In this document: positions 7,786-15,563 of the stretch, one piece after another
Layout of the letters: every line of letters starts with the position of its first letter
Numbering within the stretch: position 1 is the stretch's first letter
Assembly: GCF_045862745.1 (NCBI RefSeq)
Contig: NZ_BQXN01000010.1
Location: 6,500-70,499 of the forward strand
Source: Furfurilactobacillus entadae
GTDB lineage: Bacteria > Bacillota > Bacilli > Lactobacillales > Lactobacillaceae
Reading direction: 5' to 3'
Length of the DNA stretch: 64,000 nt
Translations under genes and position numbers: made by a program
The notes under the pieces: generated by a model
Seen by the model: the letters and a program-made list of their open reading frames with translations, nothing else
What the model was told of the DNA's origin: nothing
Database searches by the model: none

Positions 7786-9381
7786 ATGACAGTTCAATTT
7801 ATTGATAGTAACGCGGCCGCTAAGCTGATTCCAGATGACGCAACGATTGCGCTCGAAGGCTTTTTAGGCTCTGACGTTGCGGAAGAAATCTTACGGGCAA
7901 TTCGGGCGCGCTACGATACGGAAGGCCACCCCAAAGCGCTTGAAGTGTGGCATGCCTCCGGAGTTGGTGATGGCGTCGCGAAGGGAACCAATAACTTGGC
8001 GGCCAAGGGGCTTCTTAAACGGCTTGTTGGGGGTCACTGGGCGTTAGCGCCACAGTTGGAACCACTGGTGGAAGCCAACGACTTTGAAGCCTATAACTTC
8101 CCCCAAGGGGTGTTATCCCAAATCTTCCGTGATTCTGCGGCACATAAACCAATTCAAATTAGCCGGGTCGGATTGGGAACGTTTATTGATCCCGACATTG
8201 AGGGTGGTCGCCTAAACGCAGCCGCTAAGAAGCATGATTTGGTGTCGAAAATTAAGGTTCACGGCGAAGATTACCTCGCTTATGAGGTGCCAAAGCCCAA
8301 CGTTGCTATTTTACGGGGAACGTTTGCGGATGAAAATGGGAACATCACGTTTGATGATGAACCACTAACGTTGGAATCAACGTCGATTGCCATGGCAGCG
8401 CATAACAACGGCGGGAAGGTCTTTGTCCAGGTTAAACGGGTTCTGAAGGCAGGTTCAATGAAGCCAAAAGACATCCGTATTCCGGGGTTATTGGTGGACT
8501 ACGTTGTTGAAACGGCCGATGAAACGATGACCATGCAAAGCAACACCACGCAGTACAACCCGGACTACATCAATCAAGATGTGATTAAACCAGCCGGCGC
8601 CATTAACGTACCATTGGACGCCAAAAAGGTGATTGCACGCCGGGCCGCAATGTTTAAAAAGGATACCGATCAGATCGTCAATTACGGAATCGGGAAGTAT
8701 CCAGAAACAGTGTCACTGGTCCTAAAAGAAGAAGGCGCTGCTGAAAACATTACAACCACGGTTGAACCCGGAACGTTTGGTGGTGTACCAATGGGTGGCG
8801 GTGACTTTGGGTGTGCCATTTCTCCAGAAGCAACCATTGATCAACCATACATGTTTGATTTCTATGACGGTGGTGGGATCGACATTACGTTCCTTGGTCT
8901 TGCTGAACTAGACCAAAAGGGGAACATTAATGTCTCGAAGTTTGGACCGAAAATTGCCGGAACCGGTGGGTTTGTGAACATCACGCAAAACACGCCAACG
9001 GTAATTTACACGGGAACCTTTACCACTGGCGGCTTACGGGAAAGCATTCAAGACGGTAACTTGGTCATTGACCAAGAGGGCCGCCGGAACAAACTGGTGG
9101 ACGCCGTGGAACAGATTACGTTCTCGGGGCCGGTTGCTTACAGCAATCAGCAAAACGTTTACTACGTCACTGAACGGGCCGTCTTCAAGTTGGTTGCCAA
9201 CGGGATCGAACTGATTGAAATTGCGCCGGGGATGGATTTGCAACGAGATATTTTAGCCCACATGGACTTTGAGCCACAAATTAGTCCCACGCTAAGTTAC
9301 ATGGATGCGCGGATTTTCCAAGACGCGCTAATGGGTGATGTGATTAATCAGCCGGGCGAACCAGTCGGGATGTCCGTTTAG
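7786..9381 (+). CDS. Acyl-CoA:carboxylate CoA-transferase (propionate/acetate type)
   Basis: 531 aa, a fused alpha-beta class I CoA-transferase of the Pct/YdiF type. It swaps CoA between acyl-CoA and a short-chain acid such as acetate, propionate, butyrate or lactate through a glutamyl-CoA thioester. The catalytic glutamate is Glu327 in VEPGTFGGVP, followed by the conserved Gly-rich GGGDFG and FYDGGGIDITFLG blocks. The N-terminal half carries the EGFLGSD and ASGVGDG loops of the alpha domain. The ATG at 7786 follows GGAGATGGG. It is the last gene before a bidirectional terminator and is probably co-transcribed with the reductase. Together they could release a saturated acid while conserving the thioester as acetyl-CoA. 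The acid used cannot be deduced. Confidence 0.88.
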   Translation: MTVQFIDSNAAAKLIPDDATIALEGFLGSDVAEEILRAIRARYDTEGHPKALEVWHASGVGDGVAKGTNNLAAKGLLKRLVGGHWALAPQLEPLVEANDFEAYNFPQGVLSQIFRDSAAHKPIQISRVGLGTFIDPDIEGGRLNAAAKKHDLVSKIKVHGEDYLAYEVPKPNVAILRGTFADENGNITFDDEPLTLESTSIAMAAHNNGGKVFVQVKRVLKAGSMKPKDIRIPGLLVDYVVETADETMTMQSNTTQYNPDYINQDVIKPAGAINVPLDAKKVIARRAAMFKKDTDQIVNYGIGKYPETVSLVLKEEGAAENITTTVEPGTFGGVPMGGGDFGCAISPEATIDQPYMFDFYDGGGIDITFLGLAELDQKGNINVSKFGPKIAGTGGFVNITQNTPTVIYTGTFTTGGLRESIQDGNLVIDQEGRRNKLVDAVEQITFSGPVAYSNQQNVYYVTERAVFKLVANGIELIEIAPGMDLQRDILAHMDFEPQISPTLSYMDARIFQDALMGDVINQPGEPVGMSV

Positions 9382-9430
9382 ATAAGCGGTTGGACTGCAC
9401 ATGACGAAAGCGTTGATCGTCAAGTGCTGA

Positions 9431-9476
9431 AAAAACGACTTCGGTTGGCAAGAAACTGTCAATCGAAGTCGTTTTT
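9431..9476. terminator. Bidirectional terminator, CoA-transferase/LysR
   Basis: AAAAACGACTTCG (9431-9443) pairs perfectly with CGAAGTCGTTTTT (9464-9476). It lies between converging genes. Confidence 0.9.
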
Positions 9477-9494
9477 AGTTGAGTTATGTGGTGG

Positions 9495-10400
9495 TCACGG
9501 TTTTGAACGGATGTTTTTAAAGTAATTGGAGATCCATTTTTGCGTGTACCGTGCCAGGTTGTTATGGGAAACGTCGCTGAGACTGCACAGGCTGATGTTC
9601 CACGGAAAGGCGGGGGTAACGTCGCGGTGCTCGATGTTTGTGCCCGCATAGTTATCCCCAATTGGGGCGGCGATGATGCCGACGACGGGCATTTCCTGAC
9701 ACATGTTGAGGATGAGGTCCCAGGATGTTGTTTGGAAGAAAATGTTGGGGTTGAGGTGTTGTTGCGCAAAACGATTTTTCATTTGGAACGTCACCATGAA
9801 GCTGTCATCTAAAGTGACGATGCGCTCCTTCCCGATTTCTTTAAGGGGAATGGCGCCAGGAAAATCATGGAACCGGTGGGACTTATTGAACCACACGGCA
9901 ACGGAGTCACGGTAAATGATGTCTTCCTTAATGGCCGGAAAGGTCGCGGGTGCCACCAGGACGGCGAGGTCAATTTCCTGTAAAATAAGCATTTTTTGAA
10001 GCTCGTAGGCCCCTTTTTCAACGATTTTTAACTCAATGTCAGGGTTTTCTTGAATGAACTTTGGAATGGCACGGTTGAAAACGGTGGAAATGATGACCGG
10101 CGCGATCCCGATCCTGACGGTCCCACGTTTGGCGGTCGCATGGTTGCGCATACTGGTCAACATGTCCTGGTACTCCGTGGCAACCAGCCGCCCGTGCTTG
10201 ATGAGATCCTCACCAACGGGGGTTAGTCCAATAATGCGGCCCTTGGTGCGGATGAAAATTTGAACACTTTCGGTGTCCTCTAGTTCACTGATCAGTTTAC
10301 TGAGTGCGGGTTGGGAAACGTTCAGGACCCGGGCACTTTTAGTGAGATTAAACCCGTTATCAACGATGGTAATTAAATACTGAATTTGATGAATATCCAT
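9495..10400 (-). CDS. LysR-type transcriptional regulator
   Basis: 301 aa, normal LysR length. The N-terminal winged helix-turn-helix is clear (about 1-60, with LTKSARVLNVSQPALSKLISELE), followed by a periplasmic-binding-like effector domain (about 90-295). LysR proteins usually bind a small metabolite and control adjacent genes. It converges on the CoA-transferase gene and is divergent from the pantothenate-kinase-like gene, whose start is only 37 bp away. That arrangement makes it the best candidate regulator of the acyl-CoA cluster or of the kinase/hydrolase pair. The ribosome binding site is AAGGGA on the minus strand near 10412. The effector is unknown. Confidence 0.9.
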   Translation of the reverse strand: MDIHQIQYLITIVDNGFNLTKSARVLNVSQPALSKLISELEDTESVQIFIRTKGRIIGLTPVGEDLIKHGRLVATEYQDMLTSMRNHATAKRGTVRIGIAPVIISTVFNRAIPKFIQENPDIELKIVEKGAYELQKMLILQEIDLAVLVAPATFPAIKEDIIYRDSVAVWFNKSHRFHDFPGAIPLKEIGKERIVTLDDSFMVTFQMKNRFAQQHLNPNIFFQTTSWDLILNMCQEMPVVGIIAAPIGDNYAGTNIEHRDVTPAFPWNISLCSLSDVSHNNLARYTQKWISNYFKNIRSKP

Positions 10401-10437
10401 GTAAAAATCCCTTCATTCATTAAAGTGGAGAAGCAAA

Positions 10438-11193
10438 ATGAAATCGTTAAAAGATCATTTATATCGAGAACTTGTTCCAGAAATTATCTGCCAGCACCAA
10501 GGCGATGGTCCGGTTATTATTGGAATTACTGGAAATATCGCTTCTGGAAAGACGACGTGTGCTGCTGAAATGAGCCGTGTCCTCACGGAGCTGTTGCCAA
10601 AACAGCGGTTATGTAAAATTTCGACGGATGACTTCTTAATGACAAACAAAACGCTGCGTGAACAGGGACTGTTTGCGCGCAAGGGGTTTCCAGAAACGTA
10701 CGATGCCGACCGAATTGCAGCCTTTAAGCGCGCAGTAAGTCATCGGCAAAACTTATCGTTACCGGTGTACGACCACCAACAAGATGATTTAAATAAATCA
10801 CGACGATTATTAATTAATTGTCCTGATATCATTATCCTTGAGGGTCTGATGGTTTTGCAACCCGTTTTTCGTGAGATTTGTGATGAAACGATTTTTCTTG
10901 AGACCACTGCGGCGGCTAATTTTCAGTGGTACCTGGACCGGTGTGTCGCGTTGGGCTTGCCGGCAGTTTACCAGTTAGAAATGGACGTGTTTACGGCGTT
11001 AGCGACCAAGACATGGCACGACGTTAACGTGAAAAACTTTGAGGAAAACGTCGAACCGTTACGGCAGTTTGCCAGTATTAACGTTCAACTCGCGGCGGAT
11101 CATCGGATGGTCAACATGACAGTCAGGCATCCACTAACCCAGGTTCAACGGCAGGATCGGCGCGATATTGAAATAAGTGAGGCAATGAAATGA
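10438..11193 (+). CDS. Pantothenate kinase-like protein (CoaA type)
   Basis: 251 aa, shorter than type I CoaA (about 305-320 aa). CoaA phosphorylates pantothenate in the first step of CoA synthesis. The P-loop GNIASGKT (about 32-39), the ISTDDFL segment, the block from TLREQGL to KGFPETYD, and DIIILEGLMVLQ all match CoaA landmarks in order; the C-terminal region is reduced. Starting ATG 10438 follows GTGGAGAAG. Its stop overlaps the next gene by 4 bases (ATGA), so the two are translationally coupled. Clustering with CoA-dependent enzymes suggests a role in CoA supply, perhaps as an additional paralogue. Because the family also includes uridine- and phosphoribulokinase-like relatives and the protein is short, pantothenate specificity is likely but not certain. 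Confidence 0.75.
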   Translation: MKSLKDHLYRELVPEIICQHQGDGPVIIGITGNIASGKTTCAAEMSRVLTELLPKQRLCKISTDDFLMTNKTLREQGLFARKGFPETYDADRIAAFKRAVSHRQNLSLPVYDHQQDDLNKSRRLLINCPDIIILEGLMVLQPVFREICDETIFLETTAAANFQWYLDRCVALGLPAVYQLEMDVFTALATKTWHDVNVKNFEENVEPLRQFASINVQLAADHRMVNMTVRHPLTQVQRQDRRDIEISEAMK

Positions 11194-11975
11194 AATTTAA
11201 AACGAGTGATCAAATTGAATTAGACTACGATGACGTTGGAACGGGGCAACCGGTGCTCATCATGACGGGGTATGCCGGGTACCGGGAAATTTGGCGTGCA
11301 CAGGTCGAAACGTTGGTTAGTCACGGTTACCGGGTCATTAACTTGGACCGGCGCAACCACGGGCGGTCTGAAACGACCACCAAGGGGTTACGAATGAGTC
11401 GCCAGGGGAAGGATGTCGCCGAGTTACTGGATTATTTGGATCTGGATCACGTGGATGTGATGGGAAATTCCATGGGGGCGGCCACAATTTGGGCTTATTG
11501 TTCCCTGTACGGCGACCGCCGGCTGCACAAGGTGATCAGCGTCGATCAATATCCCAAAATGATTAGTGACGAAACGTGGTCGGATGGGTTACTAGACCTA
11601 ACGTGGGCCAATTTCCCAACGGAAGCGTCGGCCATGATCCGCGTTCACACGACGTTTAAACGAATTGACGATGAAACCTATCGGGCTGTTAAGGATGTGC
11701 AAGCGGGAAAGACCTTTGATTATCAATTGAACCAACCGTTGCTGTACGACCATGCGTTTCAAGATTGGCGTGATGTTATTCGGCAACTGAGCGTCCCCGT
11801 TCTATTTATGGCGGGGGCTGAAAGCCCGTTTTGGAATCCGGAACACGCCCAAAAGTCAGCGGCACTTTGCCCCAAGGGCCAGTTTTGGATTGCACCTGAG
11901 GCTGGGCATATCATCATGGCTGAACAACAGGCGGCGTTTAATGACCAGATGCTGACGTTCTTAGCAGATGAGTAG
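11190..11975 (+). CDS. Alpha/beta hydrolase
   Basis: 261 aa, alpha/beta-hydrolase fold (PF00561/PF12697), cytosolic with no signal peptide. The nucleophile elbow is GNSMGA with Ser about residue 94. An acidic residue lies in the region of FMAGAESPFW, and the catalytic His is in EAGHIIM near the C-terminus. The N-terminal oxyanion segment is TGYAGYREIW. It overlaps the kinase gene by 4 bases and is followed by a terminator, so it forms a two-gene unit. Hydrolases next to acyl-CoA genes may act as thioesterases or esterases, but nothing in the sequence proves the substrate. Confidence 0.82.
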   Translation: MKFKTSDQIELDYDDVGTGQPVLIMTGYAGYREIWRAQVETLVSHGYRVINLDRRNHGRSETTTKGLRMSRQGKDVAELLDYLDLDHVDVMGNSMGAATIWAYCSLYGDRRLHKVISVDQYPKMISDETWSDGLLDLTWANFPTEASAMIRVHTTFKRIDDETYRAVKDVQAGKTFDYQLNQPLLYDHAFQDWRDVIRQLSVPVLFMAGAESPFWNPEHAQKSAALCPKGQFWIAPEAGHIIMAEQQAAFNDQMLTFLADE

Positions 11976-11993
11976 GCCCGTTTAAATGCAGTA

Positions 11994-12037
11994 AAAAATC
12001 GTACGGCGCCAGCGCTAACTGGTGACGTACGATTTTT
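11994..12037. terminator. Bidirectional terminator, hydrolase/HAD
   Basis: AAAAATCGTAC (11994-12004) pairs with GTACGATTTTT (12027-12037), and lies between converging genes. Confidence 0.88.
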
Positions 12038-12043
12038 GTTGGT

Positions 12044-12850
12044 TTACTTAGTAAAATCAAATGTTTCGAGGAATTGGGCCACGCCGTCGTCATCATTGTT
12101 GCCGGTGACGTGGGTTTCAGCGGCTTTGATCTCAGGCTTCCCGTTGTCCATAACGACGCCCACCTTAGCGGCCGTTAGCATGCCAAGGTCGTTTTCGGCA
12201 TCGCCAAACGTCATCAGGTTATCAAACGTCCAGCCGTAGTGGGCTAACAGGGCGCTTAAACCGACGTGTTTGTCCATGCCAGCGGCCAAAAATTCGAGAA
12301 TTTGCGGTTGCGAACGGACGGTGTGGTACTGAGCCTGCATCGCTGCCGTGAGGTTGGTTGTTGCGTCGTCCAATGTTGCAGGATCAAGGGCCATGACCGC
12401 CTTGCTGTATGTTTGGTCGGCAAGGTCTGGAAATGCTGTTGGTGTGAACGTGAGGTTAGCATTCAACATTTTCTGATAGATGGAGGGGTTCAGGTCAGCC
12501 AGTGGGTAAACTTGGTCGAAGTCGAGTACATCTAACGGGTACCCGTGATCAGCACTGTAATCATGGAGGAGGGCGAGATCCTGCTTACTAATCCCCCGTT
12601 TAAACAGTTCGTGATGGCCAACGTTTTGAATCACCAGTGCGCCGTTAAAGGTAATGGTGTAATCCTCGTCATTTGTCAATTCAAGCTGTTCGATGTACTT
12701 CCAAATGGCGTTGATCGGCCGGCCGGTGCATAACACAATTTTGACACCTTGCTGATGAAGGTGTTTTAAGATTGCTTCATTTCGGGGACTGATCCGTTTG
12801 TCACTGGTTAGTAGCGTTCCGTCTAGATCCAACGCAACCATTTTAATCAT
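12044..12850 (-). CDS. HAD-superfamily sugar phosphatase, Cof type
   Basis: 268 aa, standard for Cof-type (IIB) phosphatases acting on sugar phosphates or flavin/PLP-type substrates. ATG 12850 was chosen because it follows AAGGAGG and starts directly with the HAD motif; the frame is open further upstream but without a ribosome binding site. Motif I is ALDLDGTLL with Asp nucleophile at about residue 6, motif II is VLCTGRP, and motif III/IV is GDAENDLGML near residue 215. The type IIB cap lies between motifs II and III. It is transcribed alone. Specificity cannot be inferred. Confidence 0.88.
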   Translation of the reverse strand: MIKMVALDLDGTLLTSDKRISPRNEAILKHLHQQGVKIVLCTGRPINAIWKYIEQLELTNDEDYTITFNGALVIQNVGHHELFKRGISKQDLALLHDYSADHGYPLDVLDFDQVYPLADLNPSIYQKMLNANLTFTPTAFPDLADQTYSKAVMALDPATLDDATTNLTAAMQAQYHTVRSQPQILEFLAAGMDKHVGLSALLAHYGWTFDNLMTFGDAENDLGMLTAAKVGVVMDNGKPEIKAAETHVTGNNDDDGVAQFLETFDFTK

Positions 12851-13030
12851 GGGGGTTCCTCCTTGATGGTAACCGTTCGGTGTTTGCGAAATCGGTGTTG
12901 AGCGTAGCGATAACGCAACGATTTTTGTGTTAAAACGAGCAAAACGGTTAAACCGGTGCCTGCTCGAATTTAACGCGACTAATTCTAGAATAGCATATTT
13001 AAGAAGTGCTGGCGGCGCCAATTAGCTAAA

Positions 13031-13077
13031 TTAACAAAAGACCGAACTTTCCACTGTTTATAATTTATCTTTGTTAA
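13031..13077. promoter_or_regulatory. Inverted TTAACAAA repeat around the PPK2 promoter
   Basis: TTAACAAA (13031-13038) and TTTGTTAA (13070-13077) are perfect inverted arms placed around a TATAAT -10-like box at 13059-13064. No good -35 is seen. TTAACA resembles the half-sites bound by PhoP-type phosphate regulators in Bacillus, but those occur as direct repeats, so a Pho box is only a guess. The remaining 12851-13030 and 13078-13122 show no gene. Confidence 0.4.
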
Positions 13078-13122
13078 GAAACTCGGTAGAATAAGGGTAA
13101 CAAGAAAATGGGGGCGACCACC

Positions 13123-14010
13123 ATGAATTATGAGTCAACGTATCGTTACGATGGTAAAAAATCATTAGTGTTAGCAACGCAACCGACAAGTTTATCTGAA
13201 CCAATGCCGGAAAAAGAAGCCATTCAGGCTCAACTCGCGGAAAATTTATCAAAACTTGCCGATCTGCAAAGCAAATTGTATGCACAATCAACGCATGGTG
13301 TGATCGTTCTGTTACAGGGCATGGATGCTGCCGGAAAGGACAGCATGATTCGTCACGTGATGAGTGGTTTGGACCCAGAGGGAACCTCCGTGGTGAGTTT
13401 TAAGCAGCCAACCAGTAATGAACTGGCGCATGATTACCTGTGGCGTATTTCGGCAGCACTCCCACGGCGGGGAAGCATTCAGATTTTTAACCGGTCACAG
13501 TATGAAGACGTCTTGATCAGCCGGGTGCACCCAGAAATTTTGACGACCCAACACTTGCCGGGCATTACGAGCGTTGACCAGGTAACACCCGCCTTGTTCC
13601 ATGAACGGTATGACGACATTAAACACTACGAAACGTACCTGAAGCATAACGGCTTTGTGCTGCTTAAATTTTTCTTGCACTATTCAAAGGCCGAACAGAA
13701 GCGGCGTTTTGAAAAACGAATTGAAGTTCCGGATAAGAACTGGAAGTTTTCAGCGGCCGACATTAAAGAACGGGCCTACTGGGATGACTATCAAAAAGCA
13801 TATGAAGAAATGCTGAACCACACGGCAACCAAGGATAATCCCTGGTACATCATTCCATCGGACTCCAAGTGGTGCTCACGGGTCGTGGTGTCGAACATTT
13901 TAACCACCCGTTTAGCTGAGTTAAATCCGAAGTATCCAACGGTCACAGCAGAACAAAAGCAAGACTTACACAGAATTTTGGAACATTTACAAACTGACGA
14001 AAATAGTTGA
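13123..14010 (+). CDS. Polyphosphate kinase 2 family protein (PPK2)
   Basis: 295 aa from ATG 13123, 8 nt after GGGGG; an ATG at 13108 lies upstream of that site and is less likely. PPK2 enzymes transfer phosphate between polyphosphate and nucleotides, usually running toward NDP/NTP synthesis. The P-loop GMDAAGKDS (66-74), the FNRSQYEDV strand (about 122-130) with Walker-B-like Asp, and the later basic lid region with KRRFEKR are all visible. The length matches one-domain PPK2. It is the first gene of a four-gene polyphosphate operon, with the next start only 11 nt downstream. It would let the cell recover ATP or GTP from stored polyphosphate made by PPK1. The preferred acceptor (AMP, ADP or GDP) is not clear. 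Confidence 0.88.
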   Translation: MNYESTYRYDGKKSLVLATQPTSLSEPMPEKEAIQAQLAENLSKLADLQSKLYAQSTHGVIVLLQGMDAAGKDSMIRHVMSGLDPEGTSVVSFKQPTSNELAHDYLWRISAALPRRGSIQIFNRSQYEDVLISRVHPEILTTQHLPGITSVDQVTPALFHERYDDIKHYETYLKHNGFVLLKFFLHYSKAEQKRRFEKRIEVPDKNWKFSAADIKERAYWDDYQKAYEEMLNHTATKDNPWYIIPSDSKWCSRVVVSNILTTRLAELNPKYPTVTAEQKQDLHRILEHLQTDENS

Positions 14011-14021
14011 GGGTTGTCCTT

Positions 14022-15551
14022 ATGGCAAAGGAAAAATTGTACGGGGCCATGGTGATCAGCGCACAGGATATGCAGCTGATGATCGTGGAATTAAAAACAC
14101 AACGGGTGCTTGAACGGGTGAGTGCGCCCCTTTATTTGGGGGCAGATCTATTTGAGGGCAAACGAATTGAACCGGAACGCGCAGACGATGTCGTCACCAT
14201 TTTGGAACGTTTTCTCCAGTTGTTAAAGGACTACAACGTGACAAACTACCGGTTGGTGGCAAGTCATACGATTGCGCGGGCCGAAAACATTGATTATATT
14301 CGTGACCATATTTACATCACGACCGGGATTACGCTTCACTTTATGACGGTTAATGAAGAGTCACTCTTTTCATACGAAGCCGCAGCAGATCTCTTGCCAA
14401 ATTTCCACCAGTTGATTAGTGACCGGACGCTCCTGATCCAGGTGGGTGCCAGTATGGCCCATTTCATGATCTTCGTGGATGGGCGTTTGACGTTGACCCG
14501 TGAGCTCTTTTTGGGGCCACTCCAGGTGGCAAATCAATTGCAGGGGTTAGAGCACCGGGTGGAATCGTATCAAGAGGTGCTCAGCGATTACTTGCATTCC
14601 AAGTTGGTGAGCTTGTACCAATACTTACCAGAGCAAACGTTTGACCAGGTTATCTTGATGGGCTCAAAGTTGAACCTCTTGGAGGGGATGATCCCAACAA
14701 ATCAACGCTATGTCAAACTGAGTCATGCAGATTTTGAACAGCAGTTTCAAACGGTGATCCAGATGACGCCGCAAGATTTGCTGAACCAAAGCAATCTGCC
14801 GACCGCGGAAGTTAACGAAGTTTTACCACTCTTCTTATTGCTGGACGAAGTTTTTGATCACTTTGAGGTGAAAACGATTCACCTAACGGACTTCAAGTTG
14901 ATTGATGGCTGCGTTTTAGATGCCGCGGCCAGTCAGGCCACCCACGCACATAATGACGATGCTATCAGTCAGGTGATGCTGAGCTCGGCGTATGAACTAG
15001 CACGCAGGTTCCATGTTGATGAGGCCCACCAGCAATCGGTGGTGATGTTTGCAACCCAGCTATTTGACCGGCTAAAAAAGCTGCATGGGCTCGGGGCTCG
15101 CGAACGGCTGCTGTTGCAGTTAGCGGCAATTCTTCAGGATACCGGGTTATTTATTGATAGCGAACAGCACGCGTTTCACTCGGAGTACATTGTTAACCAT
15201 TCGGAGATGCTGGGCTTGCGGGCTGACGAGCAGATCGAAGTGGCTGCCATTGCGCGTTATCACAGTTCTGAAACGGTCTCTGCGGATTTAAGCCAGTTTG
15301 GGATTGCGATGAATAACCGGTTGGTGATGGTCAAGCTGGCTGCGATTTTGCGGTTGGCGGACGCGCTGGATGACAGCCGGCTACACAAGATTTCTAAGAT
15401 CAGTGTTTCCATTAAAAAACCGACGATCACAATTCGGGCAACGGCCAATGACGACATTGAGTTGGAGACCTGGACGTTTAATAAAAAGCGCCGGTTCTTT
15501 GAGGAAATCTACGGACTAACGCCAGTCTTGCAACGGACAGGTCGTTTCTAA
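14022..15551 (+). CDS. Ppx/GppA-like protein with degenerate catalytic motifs and C-terminal HD-like domain
   Basis: 509 aa from ATG 14022, 8 nt after GAGGG. It has the full Ppx layout: two actin-like subdomains (about 1-295), then a helical HD-like domain (about 315-500). The catalytic motifs are altered. The first phosphate loop, normally DLGSNS, is replaced by an ISAQDMQ region. The second, normally DTGGAS, reads IQVGASM. The HD pair appears as Gln372-Asp373 in ILQDTG, although downstream His residues remain in EQHAFHSEY. The family hydrolyses polyphosphate or pppGpp, but this member may be inactive or regulatory. It lies between PPK2 and PPK1. Two ppx-type genes around ppk are known in other lactobacilli, so the arrangement is conserved. 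Confidence 0.8.
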   Translation: MAKEKLYGAMVISAQDMQLMIVELKTQRVLERVSAPLYLGADLFEGKRIEPERADDVVTILERFLQLLKDYNVTNYRLVASHTIARAENIDYIRDHIYITTGITLHFMTVNEESLFSYEAAADLLPNFHQLISDRTLLIQVGASMAHFMIFVDGRLTLTRELFLGPLQVANQLQGLEHRVESYQEVLSDYLHSKLVSLYQYLPEQTFDQVILMGSKLNLLEGMIPTNQRYVKLSHADFEQQFQTVIQMTPQDLLNQSNLPTAEVNEVLPLFLLLDEVFDHFEVKTIHLTDFKLIDGCVLDAAASQATHAHNDDAISQVMLSSAYELARRFHVDEAHQQSVVMFATQLFDRLKKLHGLGARERLLLQLAAILQDTGLFIDSEQHAFHSEYIVNHSEMLGLRADEQIEVAAIARYHSSETVSADLSQFGIAMNNRLVMVKLAAILRLADALDDSRLHKISKISVSIKKPTITIRATANDDIELETWTFNKKRRFFEEIYGLTPVLQRTGRF

Positions 15552-15563
15552 AGGGAGAAAACA

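Noticed and set aside
12851..13021. N-terminal extension of the HAD phosphatase to 13021
   Set aside because: The added 57 residues have no match to the family and the internal ATG 12850 has an ideal AAGGAGG site.
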